Shown here: in pieces, positions 1 to 8,741 of the stretch
Layout: each line of letters starts with the position of its first letter
Numbering within the stretch: position 1 is the stretch's first letter
NCBI RefSeq assembly: GCF_013350005.1
Contig: NZ_JABVWW010000005.1
Coordinates: 1 to 64,000, forward strand
Direction of reading: 5' to 3'
From: Methylocystis silviterrae
GTDB lineage: Bacteria > Pseudomonadota > Alphaproteobacteria > Rhizobiales > Beijerinckiaceae
Length of the DNA: 64,000 bases
Notes under the pieces: model-generated
What the model saw: the letters and a program-made list of their open reading frames with translations, nothing else
What the model was told of the DNA's origin: nothing
The model's database searches: none
Translations under genes and position numbers: made by a program

Positions 1-72
1 CTGCGCAACGTCTATCGCCCCGGCGACGTGCGCAAGCGCGGCTTCACCTATGTGAGCGTCGGACGGACGTGA
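1..72 (+). CDS. UDP-glucose 6-dehydrogenase, C-terminal end only (partial)
   Basis: Only the last 23 codons and the stop (TGA at 70-72) are in the window; the gene starts upstream. The residues read LRNVYRPGDVRKRGFTYVSV and then GRT. This matches the end of UDP-glucose/GDP-mannose dehydrogenases, where an RN-(I/V)-Y motif is followed by a basic stretch and G-F-x-Y-x-x-x-GR. The enzyme oxidises UDP-glucose to UDP-glucuronate for surface polysaccharides. The family call rests on this tail alone, and which sugar nucleotide is used cannot be decided from it. Confidence 0.7.
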   Translation: MRNVYRPGDVRKRGFTYVSVGRT

Positions 73-97
73 GAGGAATCACGCGGAGATTTGCGAA

Positions 98-487
98 ATG
101 ACGGACGACGAAAGAGCCATTCGCGAGTTGGTCGATGCGTGGATGGTCTCCAGCAAAGCGGGCGACCTGACAGCGTTGCTCGATCTGATGACGGATGACG
201 TGGTTTTTATGACGCCGGGGGGAAATCCATTCGGAAAGGAGGCCTTCGCCGCCGCGTCGAAAAACATGAAGAACGTCGCGATCGAGGCACGCAGCGAAAT
301 CCAGGAGCTCTGCATTTTTGGCGACTGGGCCTATATGCGCAGTTACATCGAGATGACGGCGACGCCTAGAGACGGAGGCGCGCCTTTGCGTCGGACCGGA
401 AATACGTTGACGATTCTACGCAAGGAAGCCGATGGGCGATGGCGGCTGGCCAGAGACGCAAATCTTTTGGCTGCGGAAAAATCCTGA
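98..487 (+). CDS. SnoaL-like / DUF4440 (SgcJ/EcaC-type) protein
   Basis: A 129-residue single-domain protein with the NTF2-like layout. The N-terminal helix begins DDERAIRELVDAWMVSSKAGD, the next helix carries LLDLMTDDVVFMTPGG, a central F-G-D-W-A-Y strand follows, and the tail is R-T-G-N-T-L-T-I-L-R with a W-R-L-A-R-D-A-N end. This is typical of DUF4440/SgcJ-EcaC proteins, which form small cone-shaped dimers. Members include isomerase-like enzymes and many of unknown substrate, so no reaction can be assigned. The start is 25 bases after the ugd stop, suggesting cotranscription, although ugd itself is housekeeping. There is no signal peptide. Confidence 0.75.
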   Translation: MTDDERAIRELVDAWMVSSKAGDLTALLDLMTDDVVFMTPGGNPFGKEAFAAASKNMKNVAIEARSEIQELCIFGDWAYMRSYIEMTATPRDGGAPLRRTGNTLTILRKEADGRWRLARDANLLAAEKS

Positions 488-520
488 GCCGACAAGTCTT
501 TCAACCGTCGTTTCGCGCAG

Positions 521-606
521 CTACTGCGCCGCGCGTTTGATCTCGGGATAGCCGCACGTCCCGTCGCTCTTTTCCTCGACACGCGACGGCGGTTCGACAA
601 AGGGCG
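521..606 (-). pseudogene. Remnant of the hemA 3' end
   Basis: About 86 bases match the last ~90 bases of the intact hemA (3159-3250) on the same strand, including the in-frame stop and the codons for the PEIKLAAQ end, here changed to PEIKRAAQ. Differences are scattered point changes plus a 6-base loss in the 'HLHVEE' region. No hemA sequence is recognisable beyond about 606. It is a truncated, decaying copy of the neighbouring gene tail on the far side of the subtilase gene. It has no reading frame of its own and is not expected to function. Confidence 0.75.
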
Positions 607-774
607 TCCGCGTCGCAAGACGTTGAGGAGAGACACCCCGCCGATATCTTCATCGACTGACGCGCCAACCTCCAATCATTGTGCGGCGGCGCACAGCGTC
701 CTGCGTGCGCCTAAGCGAGTTTGCATCGCCCTGCTCGCGATGCGGCCAGGCGCATTTTTTTCATGGAGGTTTAT

Positions 775-3088
775 ATGGCTAAGCAAGTTGCCCCAAAAGA
801 CGCGCGCGTTGGAAGCTACCATCCGCGAGTCGTCGTCAAATTCCGCGATCGCATAGAACTGCCCTACGACGCCACGGTGGAGAAGGAAATCGAGCGTCGG
901 TTTCATGGCGCGTGGACGCGCCTTGCCGAGCAGTTCAAGGGCATTTCCATGGCCCCTCTCTTCGCTTCGAAGAAAGCGGACGAGATTCGTGACCTGATGG
1001 CGCGCGCCGAAGTCAGCGATTCGAGCTATCACGCCCCGGATTTCCTCGGCTATTTCGTGCTCAACGTGCCGGACGACGCGGCGCCGGAGACGGTCGCGAG
1101 GATCGTTTCGCAGTGGCCGTCCGTCGAAAAAGCCTATGTCGAACCAAAGCCCGTCGAGCCGCCGCTGGTCAACGCCGCCGACGATCCGCGCAGCATGAAT
1201 CAGGGTTATCTCGATGCCGCGCCAGACGGCATTGACGCGGAATACGCATGGCTTTTCGCCGGCGGCGACGGCGCCAATCAGGCGCTGGTCGATCTCGAAT
1301 GGGGCTGGACGCTCAATCACGAAGATCTCGCGGCGCATAACATCTCGATCATTTCCGGTCTGAACAATTCCTTCTTCTTCCACGGCAGCGGCGTGCTCGG
1401 AGAAATCTGCGCGGTCGACAATATGGTGGGCTGCGTCGGCGTCACGCCGAAGCTCGGGAGCGTGCGCGTCGTCGGTCAGTGGCTTTCGGGCGGCGGCTAC
1501 AGCACATCTCAGCCCATCCTCGACGCCGTCGCGGTCATGAATTTCGGCGACGTGCTTCTGCTCGAGGCGCAGACGAGCTTCGCCGGCTACGTCAAAGTGC
1601 CGGTGGAGATCGAGCCCGCGGTGTTCGACGTCATTCGGCTGGCGACGGCGCTGGGCGTCGTCGTCGTCGAAGCCGGCGGCAATGGCGGCGTCGATCTCGA
1701 TACGGTCAGTGTGAGCGGAGAACTCGTCTTCAATCGCGCCAGCGCCGACTTCAAGGATTCCGGCGCCATCATCGTCGGCGCGGGATCGTCGACCGCGCCG
1801 CATACGCGCCTCGGCTTCTCCTGCTTCGGCAGCCGCATCGACTGCTATGGCTGGGGAGAGAATGTCGATACGCTCTCTTCCGACAACTCCAACGTCGCGA
1901 CAAACCTCTACACGACCGGGTTCAACGGCACGTCGAGCGCGTCGCCCATCGTGACGGGCGCGGCGCTCGCCGTGCAGGGTCTGGCGCAGGCGGCGCTCGG
2001 CCATCGCTTCGCCCCATGGCAGTTGCGCCAGATTTTGAGCACTCCCGCCAATGGCACGCCGTCGCAGAACCCTGTAGTCGACCGCATCGGCGTCATGCCC
2101 AATCTGCGCGCGATCATCGACGGCGACGTGCTCAGTCTGGCGCCCGACGTCTATCTGCGCGATTTCGTCGGCGATAGGCGACGCCCATATCGGCGCGATC
2201 TCGGCGAGTCCCGACGTCATCCTGCGTCAGAACGCGGTCGCCGATCCGCAAGCCGCCTTCGGCCAAGGCAGCGGCGTCGAGAACAGCGCCACGCTCGGCT
2301 ATGAGGCGGAGGCGGGCCAGGACAATTTCGTCTATGTCCGCATGCGCAATCGCGGCGGTTCGGCGGCGAACAACGTCGAGGCGACAGTCTTTTGGGCGCC
2401 GCCCTCCACGCTGCTGACGCCCGACCAATGGAATCCATTGGGATCGACCACTCTGCCGTCCGTTCCGACCGGCGATCAGCTCACGGTTTCGGATGCGATC
2501 CAGTGGCAGGCCGCCGACATTCCGGCGCCCGGACATTATTGCTTCGTGGCGCTGATCGGCGCGACGGGCGATCCGGCCCCCGCCCCCGCGGATTTTCTCA
2601 ACTGGGATAATTTCCGCAGCTTCATCCGCAACAACAACAATGTGACCTGGCGCAACTTCAACGTCGTGAACAATACGCCGCCGGCGGGCGCCCAGCCTCC
2701 GGGCTTCGTGGCAATGCCCTTCCTTATGGCCGGCGCGCCGGATAAGGCGCGGCGCATGCGGCTGGAGATCGCCAGCCGTCTGCCAGCCAAGGCGGAAGCG
2801 ATGCTTGAGATGCCTTTGGAGTGGGCGGAGCTCCTCAAGGTCGCCGTACGGCCCGTCAAAGGCGCCGACCGCGAGCGGCGGGGCGTCGTCGCCATCAAGC
2901 CGGCGGGACGCACGGCGTTCGCCGACGTCGTCTTCCCGGCGAAAGCGCGAATTGCGATGCGACTCCTCGTGAAAATTCCCGAGGATATGCGCAAGCAGGA
3001 GTTCGAGATCTACGCGCGGCAGATGTATGGCGATGAGGAAGTCGGCCGCGTGACCTGGCGTCTCGCGCCGCCGCGCAAGCCGCAATAA
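775..3088 (+). pseudogene. S8 (subtilisin-like) serine peptidase with CARDB-like C-terminal region, frameshifted
   Basis: Reading starts at ATG 775, behind a GGAGG ribosome site at 765-769. It runs in one frame to about 2175 and then continues in the +1 frame to a stop at 3088; together they would give about 770 residues. The junction is near GGCGATAGGCGACGCC (2172-2187). The original frame reads on to 2304 as arginine-rich nonsense, while the shifted frame gives sensible sequence (ISASPDVIL, then VYVRMRNRGG). The peptidase domain has Asp173 (VDLEWGW), His203 (HGSGVLGEI), the oxyanion Asn in GGNGG and Ser387 in GTSSASP. The part after the shift is a beta-sandwich-like region. No signal peptide is visible. 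Either the gene is broken or one base is wrong in the assembly; everything else in it looks intact. Confidence 0.75.
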
Positions 3089-3111
3089 CAAGCGGCGTCC
3101 TCACAAAGAAC

Positions 3112-3141
3112 AAAGCGCCGGCCATGGGCCGGCGCTTTTTT
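3112..3141. terminator. Bidirectional rho-independent terminator
   Basis: A perfect 9-bp stem GCGCCGGCC / GGCCGGCGC (3115-3123, 3127-3135) closes on a 3-base ATG loop. AAA lies on the left and a run of six T on the right, so it can end transcripts arriving from both sides. It sits between the convergent subtilase gene (stop 3088) and hemA (stop 3159). Confidence 0.85.
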
Positions 3142-3158
3142 GCGTTTGTGAACGACGC

Positions 3159-4445
3159 CTACTGCGCCGCGAGTTTGATCTCGGGATAGCTGCATTTCCC
3201 GTCGCTCTTCTCCTCGACATGGAGATGCGACGGCGGCTCGACGAAAGGAATGCCGAGCGTGTGCCAGACGTCGACGAGCGACTCGACGAGGTTCGCGATA
3301 TGCGCCTGCGTGTGGCAGGGCGTCGGCGTCACGCGCAGCCGCTCGCTTCCCTTGGCCACCGTCGGGTAGTTGATCGGCTGGATGTAGATCGAGTGGCGAT
3401 CGAGCAGCATGTCGCTCGCAGCCTTGCAGAGCTCGGCGTCGCGCACCATCACCGGCACGATATGCGAGCCGTTTTCCAATACAGGCAGGCCGGCGGCGGC
3501 GAGGGCGTGCTTGGTGATATGCGAGGCGCGCTGATGCGCCGCGCGCAAATCCGGCCGGCGTTTGAGCAGGCGCACCGCGGCGCAGGCCGCGGCGGCGACC
3601 GCCGGCGGCAGCGCCGTCGTGAAGATGAAGGAAGCCGCGTAGGACCGGATCGCGTCAATGATGACGGCGTCGCCGGCGATATAGCCGCCCATCGTGCCGA
3701 AGCCCTTGGCGAGCGTGCCCTCGATCACGTGGACGCGCGCCATCACGCCTTCGCGTTCGCAAATCCCGCCGCCGCGCGCGCCATACATGCCGACCGCATG
3801 CACCTCGTCGACATAGGTCATCGCGCCATAGCGCTCGGCCAGCGCGACGATGTCGCCGACCGGCGCGATATTGCCGTTCATCGAATAGAGGCTTTCGAAG
3901 ACGACGAGCTTGGGCCGATCGCCCGCTTCGATCAGCAACTCTTCAAGATGCGCAAGATCGTTGTGGCGAAAGATCTTCTTCTCGGCGCGCGAGCGCTTCA
4001 CGCCTTCGATCATCGAATTATGATTCGAGGCGTCGGACAGAATGACGCAGTTAGGAAGCAGGTCGGCGATGGTCGAAATCGCCGCGAGATTGGAAATCCA
4101 GCCTGAGGTGAAGACGAGCGCGGCTTCCTTGCCGTGAAGATCGGCGAGTTCGCGCTCAAGCTCGACGATGGCGTGGCTGGTGCCGGAAATGTTGCGGGTG
4201 CCGCCGGAGCCGGCGCCGACCCTGCCAGCCGTGTCGACCATCGCGGCGATCACGTCGGGGTGCTGACCCATGCCGAGATAGTCGTTGGAGCACCATATGG
4301 TCACGGGCTCGACCGAGCCGTCGTCGCGATGCCAATTGGCGAGGGGAAAAGCTTCAACGTCGCGCTCCAGATGCGCAAAGACGCGGTAGCGGCGCTCGTC
4401 CTTTAGACGGGAGACGGCGGCCTCGAAGTAACGCCGATAGACCAT
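3159..4445 (-). CDS. hemA: 5-aminolevulinate synthase
   Basis: The protein has 428 residues. It condenses glycine with succinyl-CoA to give 5-aminolevulinate, the first step of tetrapyrrole synthesis by the Shemin route used by alphaproteobacteria. It is a fold-type I PLP enzyme of the alpha-oxoamine synthase family. Visible landmarks are the glycine-rich [13 protein letters not shown] segment, [12 protein letters not shown], the PLP-ring YVDEVHAVG motif and the Schiff-base lysine Lys247 in [13 protein letters not shown]. The end carries about 20 extra residues rich in E, K and S after the normal core. The gene is divergent from pduO, pairing haem and cobalamin functions. hemE and hemJ are 50 kb away in this window. 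A decayed copy of its last 90 bases lies beyond the subtilase gene. Confidence 0.97.
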   Translation of the reverse strand: MVYRRYFEAAVSRLKDERRYRVFAHLERDVEAFPLANWHRDDGSVEPVTIWCSNDYLGMGQHPDVIAAMVDTAGRVGAGSGGTRNISGTSHAIVELERELADLHGKEAALVFTSGWISNLAAISTIADLLPNCVILSDASNHNSMIEGVKRSRAEKKIFRHNDLAHLEELLIEAGDRPKLVVFESLYSMNGNIAPVGDIVALAERYGAMTYVDEVHAVGMYGARGGGICEREGVMARVHVIEGTLAKGFGTMGGYIAGDAVIIDAIRSYAASFIFTTALPPAVAAAACAAVRLLKRRPDLRAAHQRASHITKHALAAAGLPVLENGSHIVPVMVRDAELCKAASDMLLDRHSIYIQPINYPTVAKGSERLRVTPTPCHTQAHIANLVESLVDVWHTLGIPFVEPPSHLHVEEKSDGKCSYPEIKLAAQ

Positions 4446-4762
4446 GCTCCAACCCTTTGATTTTTCTCTTTGCCTCTGAAACCGACGACAAGGCTCCCGT
4501 CCTGCCCGCCGTCTAGTTTGGACGTTTTCTTACATAGCCGATCCGCGCCTGAAAGGCGAGTGGCCGAATGACGCGCCCGCGCCTCTTTTCTTGCGCAACG
4601 CCGGGCCACCGCCAATGAAAACAATGGCGCCACGCAATGGCGGGAGCCGCCCGGCGGCATCAAAGCAGCGCCTTGCCTGGCTCCGCCTTCACCGAGGCTT
4701 TTTCGTCAGAAGCGTTTATGGGATGACCATCCGGCCTCGCGTGAGGTAACGAAGAGACGGGG
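4446..4762. other. Intergenic region between divergent hemA and pduO
   Basis: These 317 bases must hold the promoters of hemA and pduO. No convincing ORF was found. I looked for a cobalamin riboswitch (B12 box) before pduO and for an FNR-type TTGAT-N4-ATCAA dyad before hemA and saw neither. Confidence 0.5.
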
Positions 4763-4777
4763 GTGCGCGTGACGGCG

Positions 4778-5302
4778 ATGAAGCTCTATACAAAAAAAGG
4801 CGACAGAGGCCAGACGAGTCTCTTCTCAGGCCGGCGGGCGGCGAAGTTCGATCCACGCGTGGCGGCGGTCGGCGATCTCGACGAATTGACGGCGAGCCTG
4901 GGTCTCGCACGCGTCGTCTTCCCCGAGGCGAACGATCTTTTGAGCGGCGCGCAAAAGGCGCTCTACACAATCAGCGCCATCGTCAGCGCCGAAGCGCGGA
5001 AGATCGATCTTGCCTTCGACGACGCCGAGACCGCGGCGCTCGAAGCCGAGATCGATCGCGCGACCGACGCTCTGCCGCCGTTGCGCGATTTCATCTATCC
5101 GGGAGAGGCCGAGGCGAGCGCGCGTCTCCATATGGCGCGCGCCATCGCCCGGCGGGCCGAGCGCAGCGTCGCCGCGCTCGAAGAACCGCCGGCGCCCGAG
5201 AGCGCCCTCGCCTATCTCAATCGCCTGAGCGATTTATTGTTCGCGCTGGCGCGGCTCGCGGATCTGCACAGCGGACACGCGGACCGGATGCTCGGCGGGT
5301 GA
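4778..5302 (+). CDS. PduO-type ATP:cob(I)alamin adenosyltransferase
   Basis: The protein transfers the adenosyl group of ATP to cob(I)alamin, making coenzyme B12. From ATG 4778 it has 174 residues; an in-frame GTG at 4763 has slightly better spacing to a GAAGAGA stretch and would add five residues. The family signature is complete: ATP-binding YTKKGDRGQTSLFSG at the N-terminus, GDLDELTASLG, the arginine-rich helix ARAIARRAERSVAAL and the C-terminal YLNRLSDLLFALAR. It is divergent from hemA. Two degraded fragments of its 3' end occur downstream (6311-6490 and 11043-11130), so this intact copy is the functional one. Confidence 0.93.
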   Translation: MKLYTKKGDRGQTSLFSGRRAAKFDPRVAAVGDLDELTASLGLARVVFPEANDLLSGAQKALYTISAIVSAEARKIDLAFDDAETAALEAEIDRATDALPPLRDFIYPGEAEASARLHMARAIARRAERSVAALEEPPAPESALAYLNRLSDLLFALARLADLHSGHADRMLGG

Positions 5303-5441
5303 GGATTTAGGGGAGATCCGGGTTAGCGCCATGAGCCGACGTTGACCTGCGCGCATATGCCGGACATTCGCGGGCGGTCTTGCCGTGGCCGCTATCGAAC
5401 GGCAGGCCAACGGGAACTCAAGACCGATTCCGGTCGGTCCG

Positions 5442-6152
5442 CTATGCCGGCAGCATGACCACCTTCGTCTTGACCGGAGTCCGGGAGTAGAGGTCGATCA
5501 TGTCCTGACTGAGGAGGCCGGTACAGCCGCTCGTTATGCCCTGCCCGATCGTCTCGGGGTCGCTGGTGCTATAGATCGTGTAGACCGTGTAGACGCCGTT
5601 CTTGTAAAGATACAGCACGCGGGCGCCGAGCGGATTTTCCAGACCTCCCGGCATGCCGCCGGCATATTTGCGCGCCTCCGGCTGGCGCGCGATCATTTCC
5701 TTGGGCGGCGTCCAGGTGGGCCATTCGGCCTTGCGCCCGATATAAACTTCACCGCTCCACAGGAACCCGGGGCGGCTGACATTGGCGCCATAGCGGGTGG
5801 CCATTCCGTCGCCTTCGATGCGGTAAAGGTGGAACTTGCCGGGATCGATGATGATCGTGCCGGGCGCTTCCTTGGAGGCGTAGCGCACTTTCTGGCGAAA
5901 ATATTTCGGATCGACCTTGCTGATATCGACCGCGGGGATCGCGAATTTGTCGTTGGGAACCGGCCCGTAAAGCTTCGCCGCCTCGGCGCGCATCATGTCG
6001 TCGGACGACACGCAACCGGCGAGCCCGGCCGCGCCGAGACCGACGGCGGAGCCGACCAGAAACGACCGGCGGTTGAGACGCCCCGACGCAAGCCCAAGTC
6101 GAGCTTCCTCGTTTGTTTCGCCGGCGTCGGCTATCCCATCGTCCTTAATCAT
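5442..6152 (-). CDS. Tat-exported YkuD (L,D-transpeptidase-like) lipoprotein with altered active site
   Basis: A 236-residue protein. The N-terminus has a twin-arginine motif (NRRSF, Arg28-Arg29), a hydrophobic stretch and a lipobox LAGC (Cys47), so it should be an exported lipoprotein. The rest follows the alphaproteobacterial ErfK/YbiS/YkuD pattern: FHLYRIEGDGMATRYG, PGFLWSGEVYIGRKAEWPTW, and an extended loop PGGLENPLGARVLYLY. L,D-transpeptidases build 3-3 peptidoglycan cross-links or attach lipoproteins using Cys in an H-x14-SGC-x-R motif. Here Cys210 is present, but the conserved IHGT is IYST (Tyr194) and the Arg after the Cys is Gly212 (SGCTGL). The protein may be inactive, or may have a changed chemistry. 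It is convergent with pduO and is followed by a pduO remnant. Confidence 0.8.
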   Translation of the reverse strand: MIKDDGIADAGETNEEARLGLASGRLNRRSFLVGSAVGLGAAGLAGCVSSDDMMRAEAAKLYGPVPNDKFAIPAVDISKVDPKYFRQKVRYASKEAPGTIIIDPGKFHLYRIEGDGMATRYGANVSRPGFLWSGEVYIGRKAEWPTWTPPKEMIARQPEARKYAGGMPGGLENPLGARVLYLYKNGVYTVYTIYSTSDPETIGQGITSGCTGLLSQDMIDLYSRTPVKTKVVMLPA

Positions 6153-6310
6153 GATTTTGGAGTTCCCATGTCCAGTTGCCGACCAAAGAATACTCCGGCC
6201 CGAACCCGCTGAACGTCTTTGCTGAGCCGAGACCTTGCCATCACTTGCTTTTCGGAAAGTAAAGAACGTCGGCTTTGACCGGAAATTCCGGTCATTCTGT
6301 GGCGGCGAGA

Positions 6311-6490
6311 CTACAAATCAGCGCCATCGTCAGCGCCAAAGCGCGGCAGCTCGATCTTGCCTCTGACGACGCCGAGACCGCGGCGCTCGAAGCGGTCGCC
6401 CGCGCCCGAGAGCGCGCTCGCCATCTCAATCGCCTAAGCGATTTATTGTTCGCGCTGGCGCGACTTGCCGATCAGCAAAGCGGACATGCG
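6311..6490 (+). pseudogene. Truncated copy of the pduO 3' half
   Basis: The sequence follows intact pduO (from 4968 to 5282) almost base for base, keeping frames such as ISAIVSA and LNRLSDLLFALARLAD. An internal stretch of roughly 130 bases is missing between the LEA codons and the PES/ALAYLNR codons. It lacks the ATP-binding N-terminus and cannot make an active adenosyltransferase. It lies directly behind the YkuD gene, so that gene sits between the real pduO end and this copy. Confidence 0.8.
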
Positions 6491-6508
6491 CGGCCCAGCG
6501 ATGCCCCA

Positions 6509-7303
6509 TCATCCATGGAAGATCGGAAGCGCCTGAGGCTGGAGAATGATCAAGAGGCCGTAGACGAGGATGGCGATGCCCATGGCCTGCGCCACGGCGG
6601 GGCCCCATGGCAGGGTCTTCTCGGCGAAAACGATCACCGTCACGCTCGCAAGCGCGGCGACGTTCATCATGCCGAGAGGAAACATGATCGCGCAAAGTAG
6701 CCAGCAGCAGCCAAGGCACCAGGCGCCGTGGTGCGCGCCCATCTGCAGGGCGCCGAGCGTCCCCTCGCGCCAGGAGGTCATGATGAAGCCGATCGGCGTG
6801 CGGCACTTGGTCAGGCAGAGCTCTTTCAACGGCGTGAGCTGGTAGAGCCCGGCGGCGATAAGGATCAACCCGCCGACGCGGCCCTGCGCCGACGCCGAAA
6901 GATCCAGACGCGCGGCGCCAGCCTCCGCGGCGAGCGCGCCAATATAAGCAAGGAGGCCAGACGCCATCCAGACGAGCAGATAGCCGGCGAGGAACGCCCA
7001 TGTTCCGACGAAGGCCTGTCCCCGTTTGCGGCGCGCGGCCTGCATTTTGTGAAAGGTCAGCGCCATCGGCGCCACCGTCGGAAACATCATCGCAATCGTC
7101 ATCGCCAGCCAGACGGCGATGAAGAGCGGCGCGCCGAGGCCCATGGACGGCGAGGCCATGCTGCTATGGGCGTCATGACCCGCCGTGTCTTGCCAGATCA
7201 GAAGCGCCCACGCCGCGACCGACAATGCGATGAGCATGGCCAGGATCGCGTTACGCTGAAGTGCGATCAGGTCCAAGCGTCTGTTCCATGCGAGGGACGC
7301 CAT
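6509..7303 (-). CDS. DUF2182 integral membrane protein, predicted metal-binding
   Basis: A 264-residue membrane protein with about six to seven hydrophobic helices. It shows the DUF2182 hallmarks: WLAMTIAMMFPTVAPM early, a central CLTKCRTPIGF, and HHGAWCLGCCWLLCAIMFPLGMMN late. These conserved His, Cys and Met residues in and near helices are why the family is described as metal-binding. No reaction is established. It starts four bases after the stop of the DUF1326 gene, so the two are almost certainly one operon; the DUF1326/DUF2182 pairing recurs in proteobacteria. Confidence 0.88.
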   Translation of the reverse strand: MASLAWNRRLDLIALQRNAILAMLIALSVAAWALLIWQDTAGHDAHSSMASPSMGLGAPLFIAVWLAMTIAMMFPTVAPMALTFHKMQAARRKRGQAFVGTWAFLAGYLLVWMASGLLAYIGALAAEAGAARLDLSASAQGRVGGLILIAAGLYQLTPLKELCLTKCRTPIGFIMTSWREGTLGALQMGAHHGAWCLGCCWLLCAIMFPLGMMNVAALASVTVIVFAEKTLPWGPAVAQAMGIAILVYGLLIILQPQALPIFHG

Positions 7304-7306
7304 CCG

Positions 7307-7930
7307 TCAATTCGACCATTCGATTGGCGCGTAATGCCCGTTCTGGCCCGAATTATTCCAGTCCATGCCGTGGTCGCTGAAATGATTTCCCGTGCGGCCG
7401 ACGCCGAAAGCGATTTTCTCCGGCGCGAGCGGATGCCCGGTCATGCCCCAGATTTCTCCGCTCGGATGCATGCTCGCCAGCGGATCGACGGCGACGGCGA
7501 GAATGCCCGGGATTTCGACCGCGCGTGATTTGCCCTCGATCGTGTAATGGATCGAGGTCTTCCTGACGCCGAGATGCGTTCCGACCAAAGGCGCGAAAGC
7601 CGCCATCGGCCCGCCTTCGTCGCCGCCGAAAATTGCGCCCAGAGCGGCTGTCTGTTCGTCGGTTGCGCGCTCGTCGATATAGACGGCGAGCGTCCAGTCG
7701 CCCTCCGCCATGGGGCCCGGCGCATGCGCCGCAAGCGCCACATTCAGCCCATCGAGCGCCACGTCGCCATAGTGGCCCTTGTCGATGTGGAACGCCAAAA
7801 TGTTGTCGCAGCACCCTTGCGTCGGCGTCGCCATCATCGCCTTGGTCGAGACCAGGCAGGGACAGACGATGTCGCAATTGCAGTTTTCGAGATAGTCGCC
7901 GACAAAGCGCCACTTCGTTCGCGTCGCCAT
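7307..7930 (-). CDS. DUF1326 protein with CxCxxxCxC motif
   Basis: A 207-residue soluble protein. Its N-terminus WRFVGDYLENCNCDIVCPC carries Cys17, Cys19, Cys23 and Cys25, followed by a Cys-Cys pair (QGCCDN), which defines the DUF1326 family. The C-terminal half ends with GMTGHPLAPEKIAFGVGRTG and a His-rich FSDHGMDW. The cysteines suggest metal or thiol chemistry, but no function is known. The ribosome site GGAGAAAG precedes the ATG. It is upstream of and coupled to the DUF2182 membrane protein, so a membrane-associated two-protein unit is a reasonable inference. Confidence 0.88.
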   Translation of the reverse strand: MATRTKWRFVGDYLENCNCDIVCPCLVSTKAMMATPTQGCCDNILAFHIDKGHYGDVALDGLNVALAAHAPGPMAEGDWTLAVYIDERATDEQTAALGAIFGGDEGGPMAAFAPLVGTHLGVRKTSIHYTIEGKSRAVEIPGILAVAVDPLASMHPSGEIWGMTGHPLAPEKIAFGVGRTGNHFSDHGMDWNNSGQNGHYAPIEWSN

Positions 7931-7963
7931 TTTCTGCTTTCTCCGCGGCCGTAATGTGCGGAC

Positions 7964-8710
7964 CTAAAAAGGCTCCTTGAAGGGCCGAAGGTCCATTTCG
8001 TGAGTCCAGGCGCTGCGCTTCTGACAGTGCAGCGCCCAATAGGCGTCGGCGATGTCGTCGACGGCAAGGACGCCGTCTGCGCCTTTGGAGCGCGCGTAGT
8101 CGGCGAAATTCGTCGCCGCATATTCGCCCGCGATCACGCCGTCGACGACGATATGGGCGACATGAACCCCCTTTGAGCCAAATTCGCGGGCGAGGCCTTG
8201 GGCGACGGCGCGCAAGGCGGCTTTGGCGGCGGCGAAGGCAAGAAAGGGCGGACGCGCCCGCAAGGACGCCGTTGCGCCGGTGAACAGGATCGTGCCTTGC
8301 CCGCGCTGGGAGAAGCGCCTCGCGGCCTCCCGCCCGACGACGAAGCCGCCGAGGGCGTTTTGGCGCCACAGGCGCTCGAAGAGTTCGGGCGTCGTGTCCT
8401 GAGCAGAAGCCGCGATATTATTCCCAACATTGTAGGCGACCAGCGCGAGGTCGCCGTCGCGGTCTGCTTCGTCGAAGAGGGCGGCGACATCGGCTTCGCT
8501 CGTGGCGTCGGCGACTTTGATCGCGACCGCGCCGCCCGTGGCGGAGATCTGCTCGGCGACGATTCGCAGCCGCTCCGGCGTGCGGCCCGCGATCATGACG
8601 CGCAGCCCTTCGCGCGCGAAACGCCGCGCCAGCGCGGCGCCGAGGCCCGACTCGGCGCCAACGCCAATCACGAGCGCGCCCCCCCTATTCGCCATCGCCC
8701 GTTCTGTCAT
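7964..8710 (-). CDS. SDR-family oxidoreductase with Phe replacing the catalytic Tyr
   Basis: A 248-residue Rossmann protein of the classical short-chain dehydrogenase type. The cofactor motif is GVGAESGLGAALA (GxxxGxG), followed by AGRTPERL, which has an Arg favouring NADP. The NNAG-like motif reads YNVGNN. The active-site YxxxK is Phe159-A-A-A-Lys163, so the catalytic tyrosine is missing. It may be an atypical or non-redox SDR. The substrate is unknown. A second in-frame ATG lies 15 bases downstream of the start chosen. It is 33 bases from the DUF1326 gene and oriented with it, so cotranscription is possible. Confidence 0.8.
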   Translation of the reverse strand: MTERAMANRGGALVIGVGAESGLGAALARRFAREGLRVMIAGRTPERLRIVAEQISATGGAVAIKVADATSEADVAALFDEADRDGDLALVAYNVGNNIAASAQDTTPELFERLWRQNALGGFVVGREAARRFSQRGQGTILFTGATASLRARPPFLAFAAAKAALRAVAQGLAREFGSKGVHVAHIVVDGVIAGEYAATNFADYARSKGADGVLAVDDIADAYWALHCQKRSAWTHEMDLRPFKEPF

Positions 8711-8741
8711 GGCGCATCATCTCTCTTGGGCCGCGCTCGCC

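Noticed and set aside
676-2220. A 514-codon open frame on the minus strand across the subtilase gene
   Set aside because: It is the antisense shadow of a GC-rich gene; its product is Arg/Asp/Ala-rich and the opposite strand encodes an S8 peptidase with catalytic motifs.
4446-4762. A cobalamin riboswitch upstream of pduO
   Set aside because: Looked for a B12 box and the GCAACTGTAAG element; neither is present. The only riboswitch found is before the TonB receptor.
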